Of a DNA stretch of 32,993 nt, positions 8,166-15,339 are shown piece after piece. Origin of the DNA: Cyanobacteria bacterium UBA4641 (GTDB lineage: Bacteria; Cyanobacteriota; Vampirovibrionia; Gastranaerophilales; Gastranaerophilaceae); NCBI GenBank assembly GCA_002405805.1, contig DHMN01000055.1, forward strand, positions 1 to 32,993, in the 5' to 3' direction. The notes below the pieces were generated by a model. That model did no database searches, had not been told where the DNA came from, and was given only the letters and a program-made list of their open reading frames with translations. Each line of letters opens with the position of its first letter. Positions within the stretch are counted from its first letter, which is position 1. The position numbers and the translations under genes were made by a program.

Positions 8166-9023
8166 CTAATTCCAAGGATAATCGTTTGAGATTTTCCAAC
8201 CATCTTTAAATATCACAGCCGCGCAAGCAGCACCAACACCAACTCTACGTCCACCGTATGCATCATTTGTAGCACCCTTATTACAACCTCGCGAAACCTG
8301 AGTACTTAATAGAGCTTCTCTCGCCCTTTCTACATGAGGAACACCACCGCCATCATATCCTCCGGGGTATATCCCATTTTTCATATTAGAAGAATACCAC
8401 CCTAGTTTCGTTTCATTTTGATAAAGATAAAAAGATTGGACATCTTTGCCCAGAACATTTCTTTTCCCTTTTCCATTAGTATCAACCAAAATTGAAATAA
8501 GTGCATAATTGCCATCATCAACTTTATTAAATCCTAATATCATGCCATTGTTCAAAACAATACTATAAGGGACAGTATCTGTCATTTTTACTCCGGCTAG
8601 GTCGTAATATCCATAAAAATCACCAGATTGCCAACAACCATCTTCCATTTTTTCGCAAATCTTTGCTATTTTTAGATAGGGGACAAAATATTTTTCCGCA
8701 AACTCTTTTATTGGCAATGTTGTTTCAAAATTTTGAGTTCCATCTTCATCTGAATCATAAGCATACTGCCTAAGAGCTTGGTTTAATATAGATTGAGCCT
8801 CAATCATGCCGGAAACAACAGCTTTTTTCTGATGATTAGTAATCAAGCTAGGTATTGTAATCGCAGCAACAACTCCGATAATTCCAAGTGTAATAAGAAC
8901 CTCTGCCAATGTAAAACCAAATCTCACCTTTGTTGGCGACAAATCTACGTGCATAGCATCTGCTTTTAAATCATTAGAAAAAGTCGTACGGTTTATTTTA
9001 TATTTGTTTAATATATTTATCAT
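8166..9023 (-). CDS. Type IV prepilin-like (pseudopilin) protein
   Basis: A protein of up to 285 residues with a textbook class III signal: cleavage between Gly36 and Phe37, Glu41 at +5, then the hydrophobic helix F-T-L-A-E-V-L-I-T-L-G-I-I-G-V-V. Prepilin peptidase would cut and N-methylate here. The large C-terminal domain has several cysteines (one pair near W-Q-S, one near R-G-C-N and one in A-A-C-A-A) suited to a surface or minor pilin. Start is uncertain: the ATG at 9023 sits at the predicted transcription start of a near-consensus promoter (leaderless), while an in-frame ATG at 8954 would give a more usual short leader peptide but has no clear ribosome site. It faces away from the XRE regulator. 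Confidence 0.88.
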   Translation of the reverse strand: MINILNKYKINRTTFSNDLKADAMHVDLSPTKVRFGFTLAEVLITLGIIGVVAAITIPSLITNHQKKAVVSGMIEAQSILNQALRQYAYDSDEDGTQNFETTLPIKEFAEKYFVPYLKIAKICEKMEDGCWQSGDFYGYYDLAGVKMTDTVPYSIVLNNGMILGFNKVDDGNYALISILVDTNGKGKRNVLGKDVQSFYLYQNETKLGWYSSNMKNGIYPGGYDGGGVPHVERAREALLSTQVSRGCNKGATNDAYGGRRVGVGAACAAVIFKDGWKISNDYPWN

Positions 9024-9029
9024 ACGTTT

Positions 9030-9058
9030 AGTATATTTTATAGTTTTAATATTGTCAA
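9030..9058 (-). promoter_or_regulatory. Near-consensus sigma70 promoter at the pseudopilin start codon
   Basis: TTGACA (9058 down to 9053), a 17-base spacer and TATACT (9035 down to 9030) on the minus strand. The seventh base after the -10 is the A of the ATG at 9023, so either the mRNA is leaderless or translation starts further in. Confidence 0.7.
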
Positions 9059-9075
9059 GTCTATAGAATGTTATT

Positions 9076-9288
9076 ATGGATGAAAGATTGAAAACTCTAG
9101 GGTTAAATATAAAATTTGCAAGACTGAAAAAAGGAATCTCTCAAGAACAGCTTGCGGAGTTAGTTGATTTGTCTCGTACCGCAATAAGTTTTATCGAAAC
9201 TGCTCGCCAAAATCCGACAATATTAAAAGTGATTGACATCGCAAAAGTCTTAGATGTCGATATAGAAGAATTAATAAAAGATGTGTAA
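9076..9288 (+). CDS. Small XRE-family (Cro/CI-type) helix-turn-helix regulator
   Basis: A 70-residue protein that is essentially one HTH_3 domain. The opening L-G-x-N-I-K-F-A-R-L-K-K-G is followed by I-S-Q-E-Q-L-A-E-L (helix 2), a turn and S-R-T-A-I-S-F-I-E (recognition helix), then the family R-Q-N-P-T-I-x-x-x-x-x-I-A-x-V-L-D-V. It has no added sensor domain. It is divergent from the pseudopilin with only 52 bp between start codons, and that gap contains the pilin promoter, so it is well placed to repress the pilin and itself; this is inference from position. No clear Shine-Dalgarno site precedes its ATG. Confidence 0.88.
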   Translation: MDERLKTLGLNIKFARLKKGISQEQLAELVDLSRTAISFIETARQNPTILKVIDIAKVLDVDIEELIKDV

Positions 9289-9306
9289 AAAATTCAGCCT
9301 TTTGCC

Positions 9307-9549
9307 TTAGCAACCAAGACTTTTGGCGTTGAAAATTTTATCTAATTTTATAATAGCATCTTTTAATGAAGATTCTTTGAGCGCCAAATATCTTGGAACT
9401 AATTTTTGTTCACTCGTCGGACTTGATAGCAAAATTTCTGCACCAGATTTTGTTCCTGCTTTTTGTAAGACCAGACAAAATTTATCTTTAGGTCTTGCTG
9501 CAGGTGAAACTCCAATTTGAAAAATATCAAATCCTAAGTTAGAAAGCAT
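9307..9549 (-). CDS. Small protein of unknown function (80 aa)
   Basis: An 80-residue soluble protein with a hydrophobic first third (F-D-I-F-Q-I-G-V-S), then a mixed strand/helix pattern ending in a lysine-rich helix. Its ATG lies inside the last codons of the preceding 47-residue gene (ATGCTTTCTAA), an overlap typical of translational coupling. That overlap makes it more likely than the open frame on the opposite strand. No known family is recognised. It is last of a three-gene leftward set, 10102 to 9307. Confidence 0.55.
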   Translation of the reverse strand: MLSNLGFDIFQIGVSPAARPKDKFCLVLQKAGTKSGAEILLSSPTSEQKLVPRYLALKESSLKDAIIKLDKIFNAKSLGC

Positions 9550-9682
9550 TATTTGTCAAATCTCTATTAATGCTTTTTGATGCATTTTTCGGCATACTTT
9601 CAGCTTTTGTTGCAATTTTTTTCGCCAACGGTTCAGATATTTTTATACCAAATGATACATTTGAAGAGTTGTAAATTTGCAT
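9539..9682 (-). CDS. 47-residue protein with the F-G N-terminal signature
   Basis: A short gene with an excellent ribosome site (AAAGGGA, 5 bases before ATG). The product begins M-Q-I-Y-N-S-S-N-V-S-F-G-I-K and continues as a lysine-rich amphipathic helix. Phe11-Gly12 and the preceding V-S match the N-terminal signature seen in neighbouring larger proteins, here with almost nothing behind it. Its stop overlaps the next gene's start, and it begins 9 bases after the stop of the 136-residue gene. Function unknown; the codon pattern, ribosome site and coupling support it as real. Confidence 0.6.
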   Translation of the reverse strand: MQIYNSSNVSFGIKISEPLAKKIATKAESMPKNASKSINRDLTNNAF

Positions 9683-9691
9683 ATTTTCCCT

Positions 9692-10102
9692 TTATAAAAT
9701 ACGTTTGCCATTCGCAAATAGTTTTAAAATTCTGCCTTCTAAATCTCTGATGGACTCATGGTTGTAGTTGTTTGCAGGGCTGGTTTTGGATTCAAAAACC
9801 TCTGTCACATGGGACAATGAGTCCTTGATTTCCTTTGTGATAGTTCTTGTATATTCCTGAGATTTGTTTTTGTAATGCTCAATTGTTTTGTTTGGCAGGT
9901 ATTTATATTCCTGAATTTCTACGCGGTTTCCGATATTATCAAAAGTTTCGACCTTTAAAAACTTATCGGTTTTCATATCTTTTTCGATATATTTTAATAA
10001 TTTGTTGTCATCTGAAAACTCTTTAGAATACTTGATAGTATCAGTCTGTCCTGTTTCTATTCTATTGCCGAAAATTGTGTTATTTATGCTAGAAATTTTC
10101 AT
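9692..10102 (-). CDS. Unknown protein with MKIS...FG N-terminal signature (136 aa)
   Basis: A 136-residue protein starting M-K-I-S-S-I-N-N-T-I-F-G-N-R, the same opening as several proteins between 12.7 and 20.6 kb. The remainder is charged and alternates short strands (Y-K-Y-L, V-E-T-F-D-N-I-G-N-R-V-E-I-Q-E-Y), a pattern reminiscent of YD-type repeats, and ends with helix and basic residues. There is no signal peptide and no membrane helix. It heads a set of three small leftward genes with overlapping or near-touching ends. Function unknown. Confidence 0.65.
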   Translation of the reverse strand: MKISSINNTIFGNRIETGQTDTIKYSKEFSDDNKLLKYIEKDMKTDKFLKVETFDNIGNRVEIQEYKYLPNKTIEHYKNKSQEYTRTITKEIKDSLSHVTEVFESKTSPANNYNHESIRDLEGRILKLFANGKRIL

Positions 10103-10251
10103 ATCATCTATAAATCTTGAACAAACTATTTTTTGCTACCAATACAAATGCTAACAAATGTAACAAAAAACACGAATTTTGAAATTTTACCTACAAAATC
10201 TCTTTTATAGATATATCAGTTAAAAATACTGACTTTTGTTCATTTTGAATG

Positions 10252-10278
10252 GAAAGGGGCGAAGAGCCCCTTTCTTTA
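10252..10278 (+). terminator. Orphan Rho-independent terminator
   Basis: A 9-bp stem (10252-10260 with 10266-10274) with a 5-base loop and trailing T-rich bases on the plus strand. No plus-strand gene precedes it, so it may end a short RNA from the 10103-10251 gap, in which I see no gene. Confidence 0.6.
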
Positions 10279-10288
10279 TGTGTTAGGC

Positions 10289-10316
10289 TTGTAAATAATT
10301 TTTCAAGTGTTAGGAT
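10289..10316 (+). promoter_or_regulatory. Candidate promoter for tRNA-Gln
   Basis: TTGTAA (10289-10294), a 16-base spacer ending in TGT, and TAGGAT (10311-10316). It has extended -10 character and sits just upstream of the tRNA. Confidence 0.45.
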
Positions 10317-10334
10317 GGTTTTGCAAAAGCATAT

Positions 10335-10405
10335 TCCCGAATCGTCTAGTGGTAGGACGAAAGATTCTGGCTCTTTTAACGGTGGTTCGAATCCATCTTC
10401 GGGAG
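10335..10405 (+). tRNA. tRNA-Gln (anticodon CTG)
   Basis: A full cloverleaf can be folded: acceptor stem 10335-10341 with 10398-10404 (7 of 7 pairs), D-arm with G-T-C/G-A-C, anticodon stem AAAGA/TCTTT around loop TTCTGGC giving anticodon CTG, and a T-arm with loop TTCGAAT. The discriminator base is G at 10405 and CCA is not encoded. A T-run follows at once and may act as terminator. The remnant of a CoA-transferase gene begins about 12 bases after its 3' end. Confidence 0.92.
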
Positions 10406-10416
10406 TTTTTTATTGA

Positions 10417-10671
10417 ATTTCTTGTATTGTTCCGCTTGTTAGTCACGTAGACCATACAATCCATGAAATCCATGCGCTAATTACAGAACAAGGTGTTGCA
10501 GATTTGAGAGGCTTAGACCCTATTGAAAGAGCTAAAACAATTATCGAAAATTGTGCCCACCCAAAATTTAAACAAGAATTGTATGATTATCTTAATAAGG
10601 CTATAAACACTTGTGAGTACAAGGAAATACCTGTTATTATTGAAGATGCGTATAAATTCCCTAATATTTAA
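10417..10671 (+). pseudogene. C-terminal remnant of a Cat1-type acetyl-CoA hydrolase/CoA-transferase
   Basis: An open stretch with no start codon of its own, beginning right after a TGA at 10414, encodes the last ~84 residues of a succinyl-CoA:acetate/4-hydroxybutyrate CoA-transferase-type enzyme. Diagnostic segments are I-V-P-L-V-S-H-V-D-H-T and T-E-Q-G-V-A-D-L-R-G-L-D-P-I-E-R-A, followed by I-I-E-N-C-A-H-P. The intact family is about 430-500 residues, so some 80 percent, including the catalytic glutamate region, is gone. The preserved part has no internal stop, so the truncation is either recent or assisted by a single recombination beside the tRNA. It cannot be an active enzyme. Confidence 0.85.
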
Positions 10672-10705
10672 TAGCAAAATGATGATTTCAAGGTAAAATA
10701 AAATT

Positions 10706-11692
10706 ATGGATGAAAATAAACTACTTGAAATGTTTAAATTGCGTGAAGATATCCTTATGGCGCTTGAAGAAGGTATCTTGGCGATTGATAAAAACAAAAA
10801 AGTCATATTTATAAATAAATCAGCAATTCCAATGCTGCACATTACAGAAAGTGAACCTGTAGGCAAATACCTGAATGAGATTTATCCTGCCTCAAAATTA
10901 GGTGAACTTTTAAAAACAGGTAAAAAAGAGTTCAATGTGCAAATGAAGTCATTGAAAAATGACTACGTAATTTCTGATAGAATGCCGATTTATGATAATG
11001 GCGAAATCGTCGGTGCTTTTGCTGTTTTTAGAAACAGAACAGAAGTTGTAAAACTTGCCGAAAATTTGACTGGTGTTAAGCATCTTGTTGAATCAATGAG
11101 GGCAAATAACCACGATTTTGTCAATAAATTACACGTAATATTGGGCTTAATCCAAATGAAAAAATATGATGAAGCAGTTGATTATATTATGAATGTAAGT
11201 ATGGTGCAAAAAGAAATAATAAGCACCATCATAAAACAAATTAAAATCCCATCAATTGCGGCACTTTTGATTGGAAAATTTGCACGAGCAGCAGAACTTG
11301 GTATTCATTTTGCACTGGATTCATCAAGTTCATTAGAAGAGAATGACACAAAAATTCCGTCAGATGTGTTTATTACCGTATTGGGAAATTTAATTGAAAA
11401 TGCAATGGATTCGCTCAATTCAACAAATGTTTCCAATAAAAAAATATATGTATCAATAATATCTTCACCAAAAGACATAAAAATTGTCGTAAGTGATAAT
11501 GGGGACGGAATTAAAAAAACGAATCTGAGAAAAATTTTCAAAGACGGATTTTCAACAAAAAGCAATTCAAGAGGAACAGGACTTTTTGTTGTCAAATCTT
11601 TAATTGAAACATATAACGGTAAAATTACGGTATTATCAGAACCGGAAGTTGAAACAAAATTCACCGTTAAATTTAAGAAAGAAGGTAAATAA
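10706..11692 (+). CDS. CitA/DcuS-family sensor histidine kinase lacking the membrane sensor
   Basis: A 328-residue protein: PAS domain (about 12-115; E-E-G-I-L-A-I-D-K-N), dimerisation/phosphoacceptor segment with His136 in N-N-H-D-F-V-N-K-L-H-V-I-L-G-L, and an HATPase_c domain with N-box Asn232 (L-I-E-N-A-M-D-S), G1 D-N-G-D-G and G2 S-R-G-T-G-L. These features are typical of citrate/C4-dicarboxylate kinases. The usual N-terminal two transmembrane helices with the periplasmic PAS are absent. An in-frame TAA 12 bases upstream excludes a longer start. It is either a cytosolic variant or a truncated kinase, in a decayed neighbourhood. Its presumed partner regulator lies at 11982. Confidence 0.85.
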   Translation: MDENKLLEMFKLREDILMALEEGILAIDKNKKVIFINKSAIPMLHITESEPVGKYLNEIYPASKLGELLKTGKKEFNVQMKSLKNDYVISDRMPIYDNGEIVGAFAVFRNRTEVVKLAENLTGVKHLVESMRANNHDFVNKLHVILGLIQMKKYDEAVDYIMNVSMVQKEIISTIIKQIKIPSIAALLIGKFARAAELGIHFALDSSSSLEENDTKIPSDVFITVLGNLIENAMDSLNSTNVSNKKIYVSIISSPKDIKIVVSDNGDGIKKTNLRKIFKDGFSTKSNSRGTGLFVVKSLIETYNGKITVLSEPEVETKFTVKFKKEGK

Positions 11693-11971
11693 TGAAACTC
11701 TATGCACTAAATACAGGGTATTTGGAAACCGATAGGACTCGTTGTTCATCTTGAAGGACAAACTATAATCCTTCCTCAAGATTGTATTTATACTTCAGAA
11801 ATTTTTGGACCACCTGCAAAAATGAGTGGTTTTATGTATGATAGTGTAAGTTTCTTAAAATCAATCGAAAAAGTAAGAAATTTGGCTAAAAAATATAATG
11901 CAAAAATATTTCCGGCTCATGATTGGGAATTTTTCCAAACAATGAAATTAGCGCCTAAATATTATGAATAA
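11692..11971 (+). pseudogene. Gutted metallo-beta-lactamase (N-acyl-homoserine-lactonase-like) gene
   Basis: The ATG overlaps the kinase stop (TAATG). The first frame gives a lactonase-like start (M-K-L-Y-A-L-N-T-G-Y-L-E-T-D) and then hits a stop after about 20 codons. A second frame from about 11733 continues as the C-terminus of the same family: V-H-L-E-G-Q, the strand with P-Q-D-C-I-Y, E-I-F-G-P-P, S-I-E-K-V-R and P-A-H-D-W-E-F-F-Q-T-M-K-L-A-P-K-Y-Y-E. The family is about 250-270 residues, so roughly 150 central residues, including the H-x-H-x-D-H zinc motif, are deleted. Only the bridging Asp and last His positions remain. Not functional. Confidence 0.8.
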
Positions 11972-11981
11972 GAGGTATTGA

Positions 11982-12656
11982 ATGTACAAGGTTATAATCG
12001 TAGAAGATGACCCTATGGTTGCAATGATAAATAATCACTATGTCGAACAGGACAAGAGGTTTTCTGTTGTTCAATCATTTAGGAATGGAAACGATGCTTT
12101 TAAATATTTATCAGAAAATCAAGTGGATTTGGCAATCCTTGATGTTTATATGCCGGTGTTAGACGGTTTATCTTTGCTAAAAAAGATTAGAGCAGCAGAG
12201 ATAAATACAGATATCATTATGGTTACGGCATCAAATGATAAAAATACTCTTGATGCTGTTTTAAACTTTGGGGTCATCGATTACCTTGTCAAACCTTTTG
12301 TACAGGAAAGATTTCAACAGGCTCTGGACAAATTTGTAGAATTTAGTATACAAAAAAATAATGTTTGCGTGCTTGACCAAAATAGAATCGACGAAATTTT
12401 GAATAGCGAACATTTGGCAAATAATAATGCAGAATTTCCAAAAGGTATTCAGGAAAAAACCTTAAATAAAATCCGAGAATACTTGAAGGAAGATTCAAAT
12501 AGTGGACATACATCAGAACAAATTGCTGCATTTTTAGATATTTCCAAAGTAACAGTCCGCAAATATATGCACTATTTAACAAAAAATAACGAAATTATAG
12601 AACAAATCAATTACGACACCGGCGGTCGCCCTTGCATGGTTTATTTTATGAAGTAG
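11982..12656 (+). CDS. CitB/DcuR-family response regulator
   Basis: A 224-residue two-component regulator. The receiver domain (1-120) has the acidic pair Asp9/Asp10, phosphoacceptor Asp54 in L-A-I-L-D-V-Y-M-P, Thr82 and Lys104 (V-K-P-F). A linker leads to a C-terminal helix-turn-helix (about 155-200; T-S-E-Q-I-A-A-F-L-D-I-S-K-V-T-V-R-K-Y), ending with the G-G-R-P motif usual for this family. All phosphorylation residues are intact. The family commonly controls uptake or use of citrate, malate or other organic acids. The likely partner kinase is at 10706, separated by a broken gene; its targets are not visible here. Confidence 0.9.
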   Translation: MYKVIIVEDDPMVAMINNHYVEQDKRFSVVQSFRNGNDAFKYLSENQVDLAILDVYMPVLDGLSLLKKIRAAEINTDIIMVTASNDKNTLDAVLNFGVIDYLVKPFVQERFQQALDKFVEFSIQKNNVCVLDQNRIDEILNSEHLANNNAEFPKGIQEKTLNKIREYLKEDSNSGHTSEQIAAFLDISKVTVRKYMHYLTKNNEIIEQINYDTGGRPCMVYFMK

Positions 12657-12717
12657 GGGATGACTGATTTTTGTTACTGATAGCTTAACTTTAGAATTTT
12701 CAAAATGGCTCCAGCGA

Positions 12718-13914
12718 TTATTTATTGAATAGTTCTATGTTATATATAGTTTTGAAATCTTTTGTTTTGCGCTCAAGTGGGATAATGTTTGGTATAGATT
12801 TAACATCATCAGGTTCTGGCATTTCAGCATATTCTATGTTTTTGAATAATTCTTTGGATTTAATTTTATCTATGTTTTGCAGGACTTTTTTTATCTTTTC
12901 CGTTGAATTAGTGTCTATCCACAAGGTATTAAAGTTGGAACCAAAGCTTCCTAAATACAAGTCTACATTGTCATTTTCATCTGTTCCAAAGTGCATCGTG
13001 TATCCGTCATGCTTTGGAACAAACGCGATAAACTCTGCACCTTTAATGTTTCGTACGTCAATTTTCTTTTTAAACCTGTGTCCACCTATAATGTTTTCAT
13101 CAAGACGTTCTGGATTGGATTCAAAAACAAGAATTGTTGTATTATATTCATCTGAGCAAGTGCATAAGGTGGGTTTCAGTTTGCTTATTATATTAAAATT
13201 TTCATCTGTTGGAACTGTGTATTTGTCAAAATTGTCAATATAAATAATCGAATGTTCGTCACTTTGTTTATTTTTTTTCAAATGAGTAAGGAATTCCTTG
13301 TTTACTGTTCTTAGAGGAATTTTGTTAAAATCTATTTGTACAACATTACAACCGTTGTTTTTTAGGTAATTTATAACATCTTTTTGGGCATCTTTGTCAT
13401 CAAGCCCTAGAATCATTATCCCATGCGGATAATTCTTTTCATCCAACTCGTTTAGTTTGATGTACTTATAGTCTAGCTCTTTGAAAATTTGTTTTTTGCG
13501 AAGTTCTTTAACTAATAGTTTATTAATTTGAATTCTTTCAGCGTCACGACTGTCGTTTTCCTTATCTATTTCTCGTGACAGTTTAATATGTTTTGCCAGT
13601 TCTGTTTCATTATCCATATTGGCTTTATTTATATTTGTTTCAAGTGTTTGGATTTTTTTATCTTTGTTTGCATAAGCAGTTTTTAATTTTTTGATAAGAG
13701 CTATTATGTCATTATAGGTATAACCCATATCATCATCTTCATAAACTTCTTTCCAAATCCAAGTTGGATTATCTTTAACATACAAGTATTTTTTCGCCAT
13801 AGAAACAACATACAGTCCGTACCCCTCTTCGCACTCTTCTCCGCGGAAAGACGTTTTTGAGCGATATGTAGTTCCATAAGGGCGATAATTATTATAGATT
13901 CCGCTTATCCTCAT
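12718..13914 (-). CDS. Degenerate AAA+ ATPase-like protein (Walker A lost, finger position kept)
   Basis: A 398-residue protein opening M-R-I-S-G-I and T-S-F-R-G (Phe23, Gly25). Coiled coil about 72-140, then an AAA+ large domain (about 150-300) alignable without gaps in key places to the 463-residue ATPase two genes upstream. The P-loop position reads G-L-D-D-K-D-A-Q (from Gly170), so Walker A is lost. Walker B is I-I-Y-I-D-N-F with the second acid replaced by Asn228. At the second-region-of-homology position it has G-H-R-F-K-K-K (Arg280, Lys283), close to the R-F-x-R arginine-finger signature of classical AAA proteins. Hydrolysis by this subunit alone is unlikely. Third gene of a tight operon (3-bp gap). 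Confidence 0.7.
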   Translation of the reverse strand: MRISGIYNNYRPYGTTYRSKTSFRGEECEEGYGLYVVSMAKKYLYVKDNPTWIWKEVYEDDDMGYTYNDIIALIKKLKTAYANKDKKIQTLETNINKANMDNETELAKHIKLSREIDKENDSRDAERIQINKLLVKELRKKQIFKELDYKYIKLNELDEKNYPHGIMILGLDDKDAQKDVINYLKNNGCNVVQIDFNKIPLRTVNKEFLTHLKKNKQSDEHSIIYIDNFDKYTVPTDENFNIISKLKPTLCTCSDEYNTTILVFESNPERLDENIIGGHRFKKKIDVRNIKGAEFIAFVPKHDGYTMHFGTDENDNVDLYLGSFGSNFNTLWIDTNSTEKIKKVLQNIDKIKSKELFKNIEYAEMPEPDDVKSIPNIIPLERKTKDFKTIYNIELFNK

Positions 13915-13917
13915 GCT

Positions 13918-15339
13918 TTAGAACTCCTTTATGCCGTCTAAATATGGTTTGTAATCCCCAGCCCAAACCATTGTATCGCCCCATAATTCTGTTTTGCGAA
14001 CATTTTTCAAAAATTGTTCCAAGTTTTTGATATTATCTTTTGTTAATGCATGCAATAATGCTTGATAAGAAATATTATTTCCTAATTTATCAGTGTATTT
14101 TGCTATATCGTCAAAACTACGAACAGTTTCAGGTGTCATTGTACTCATTATTTCTGAAATATGGTCTGGGCAAGTTAGTCTATATAATTCTTTATACTGC
14201 CTGATTTTAGGTTCAACCGATTCGGATAAGAATTTTAAATCCTTACCTTTTAAATCTTTTAAATACGGTTTTATTTCTGCAAGTTCTTCAATATTGTATA
14301 ACTTTGGGTCTTTCATTACCATATCAAATATTTTTGAATCCTCTTCAACCTTTAGAAATTTTAAAACTTCAGGAATTTTTATTTTTAATTCGTTTAAATT
14401 TTCTAAATTTGTCAAAATTGGTTTTATACTGTGAACATTTGAGTTATTGAAGGTTTGCAAAAACTGGATTATTTCTTCTTTTTCTGTATCTTTAAGTTTA
14501 TTGCTGTTTTGTATAATTGGTGTAACGCAAGTATAATTTTGGTCATTTACATTTATCAAAATATTATAGCGGTTAATGTTCTTATTTTTAAAATTATTAG
14601 ATTCTGCAACTGTTTGCACCACATTTTGCGTGTTTTTGGTGAATTTATTTAATAGTTTTACGTATTGGCTTGCCATGTTTAACTTCAGCGGTTCTTCATA
14701 TTTTTTTAGTATAGGAAATAATTCTTCAAACATATATTCACTATTTTCCGTTTTTAAGTCAGTCAAATACATTGCAATATCGTCAATATCTTCAATTTTA
14801 AAATCTTTCGGAGTTTTTGTTACTCGTTCAAATATGTGTTTATTTTTCTTTGTCAGAGTTTCAAACAAGGTAACTAAATCTTCTGTTGGTGAGGTTATAA
14901 ATTCTTTTAAATTTTCCATTTTGCCGGAAATTGTGCTAAGCCCCTCCGCAATCATAAAATCTTTATTTTGTTCATTTATACCTGTTAGGAGTTTGTTAAA
15001 GTCTTGCTCAACAATACCAAGTTTTTCCGCATGCGTAATGAACAAAGGGAACATATCTTGTGCAAGTTCTTTGTTCTGTGGTTGAAGTTTTTTTATAAGA
15101 TTTTGTGTTTGTTTTGTTAGTTGTTTAGCTGACATGCCAGAAGGTTTGCGAAATTTAGAAACCAGTCCCAAAAACGCCGTAGTCCCAGCAGCAACAACAC
15201 CACCTATAGTCAATTTTTTCTTAGTTGAAATTTCATTGATTTCAGTATTTGTATTAACAGGTGGTATTGTGTTTTTGTTTGTAAATTTTACTTGCGCTGT
15301 TCTTACAGAATATTCTGAACTTGAGACCGGTAATATCAT
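13918..15339 (-). CDS. Helical, membrane-anchored protein of unknown function in the AAA+ operon
   Basis: A 473-residue protein. The N-terminus has a near-match to the local signature (A-Q-V-K-F-T-N, Phe19, with Asn in place of Gly). One hydrophobic helix (about residues 43-63, G-G-V-V-A-A-G-T-T-A-F-L-G) could span a membrane. The remaining ~400 residues are polar, strongly helical and lysine/glutamate-rich, with a recurring pattern of Phe-Glu-x-hydrophobic and Tyr-Leu-x-Asp-Leu-Lys that hints at short alpha-solenoid repeats. Its ATG overlaps the stop of the AAA+ gene (TAATG), which suggests translational coupling and fixed stoichiometry. It may tether the two AAA+ proteins to the membrane; this is inference. 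Confidence 0.65.
   Translation of the reverse strand: MILPVSSSEYSVRTAQVKFTNKNTIPPVNTNTEINEISTKKKLTIGGVVAAGTTAFLGLVSKFRKPSGMSAKQLTKQTQNLIKKLQPQNKELAQDMFPLFITHAEKLGIVEQDFNKLLTGINEQNKDFMIAEGLSTISGKMENLKEFITSPTEDLVTLFETLTKKNKHIFERVTKTPKDFKIEDIDDIAMYLTDLKTENSEYMFEELFPILKKYEEPLKLNMASQYVKLLNKFTKNTQNVVQTVAESNNFKNKNINRYNILINVNDQNYTCVTPIIQNSNKLKDTEKEEIIQFLQTFNNSNVHSIKPILTNLENLNELKIKIPEVLKFLKVEEDSKIFDMVMKDPKLYNIEELAEIKPYLKDLKGKDLKFLSESVEPKIRQYKELYRLTCPDHISEIMSTMTPETVRSFDDIAKYTDKLGNNISYQALLHALTKDNIKNLEQFLKNVRKTELWGDTMVWAGDYKPYLDGIKEF

Noticed and set aside
9323..9520. 65-residue open frame on the plus strand
   Set aside because: Opposite the 80-residue gene, which has coupled start and stop with its upstream gene; no ribosome site supports the plus frame.
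10335..12656. Integrated mobile element beside tRNA-Gln
   Set aside because: No integrase, phage or plasmid gene and no visible direct repeat of the tRNA end; only gene remnants suggest past recombination.
12725..13243. 172-residue open frame on the plus strand
   Set aside because: It lies wholly inside the degenerate AAA+ gene on the other strand, which has homology to a neighbour and a coupled start; the plus frame is hydrophobic and featureless.
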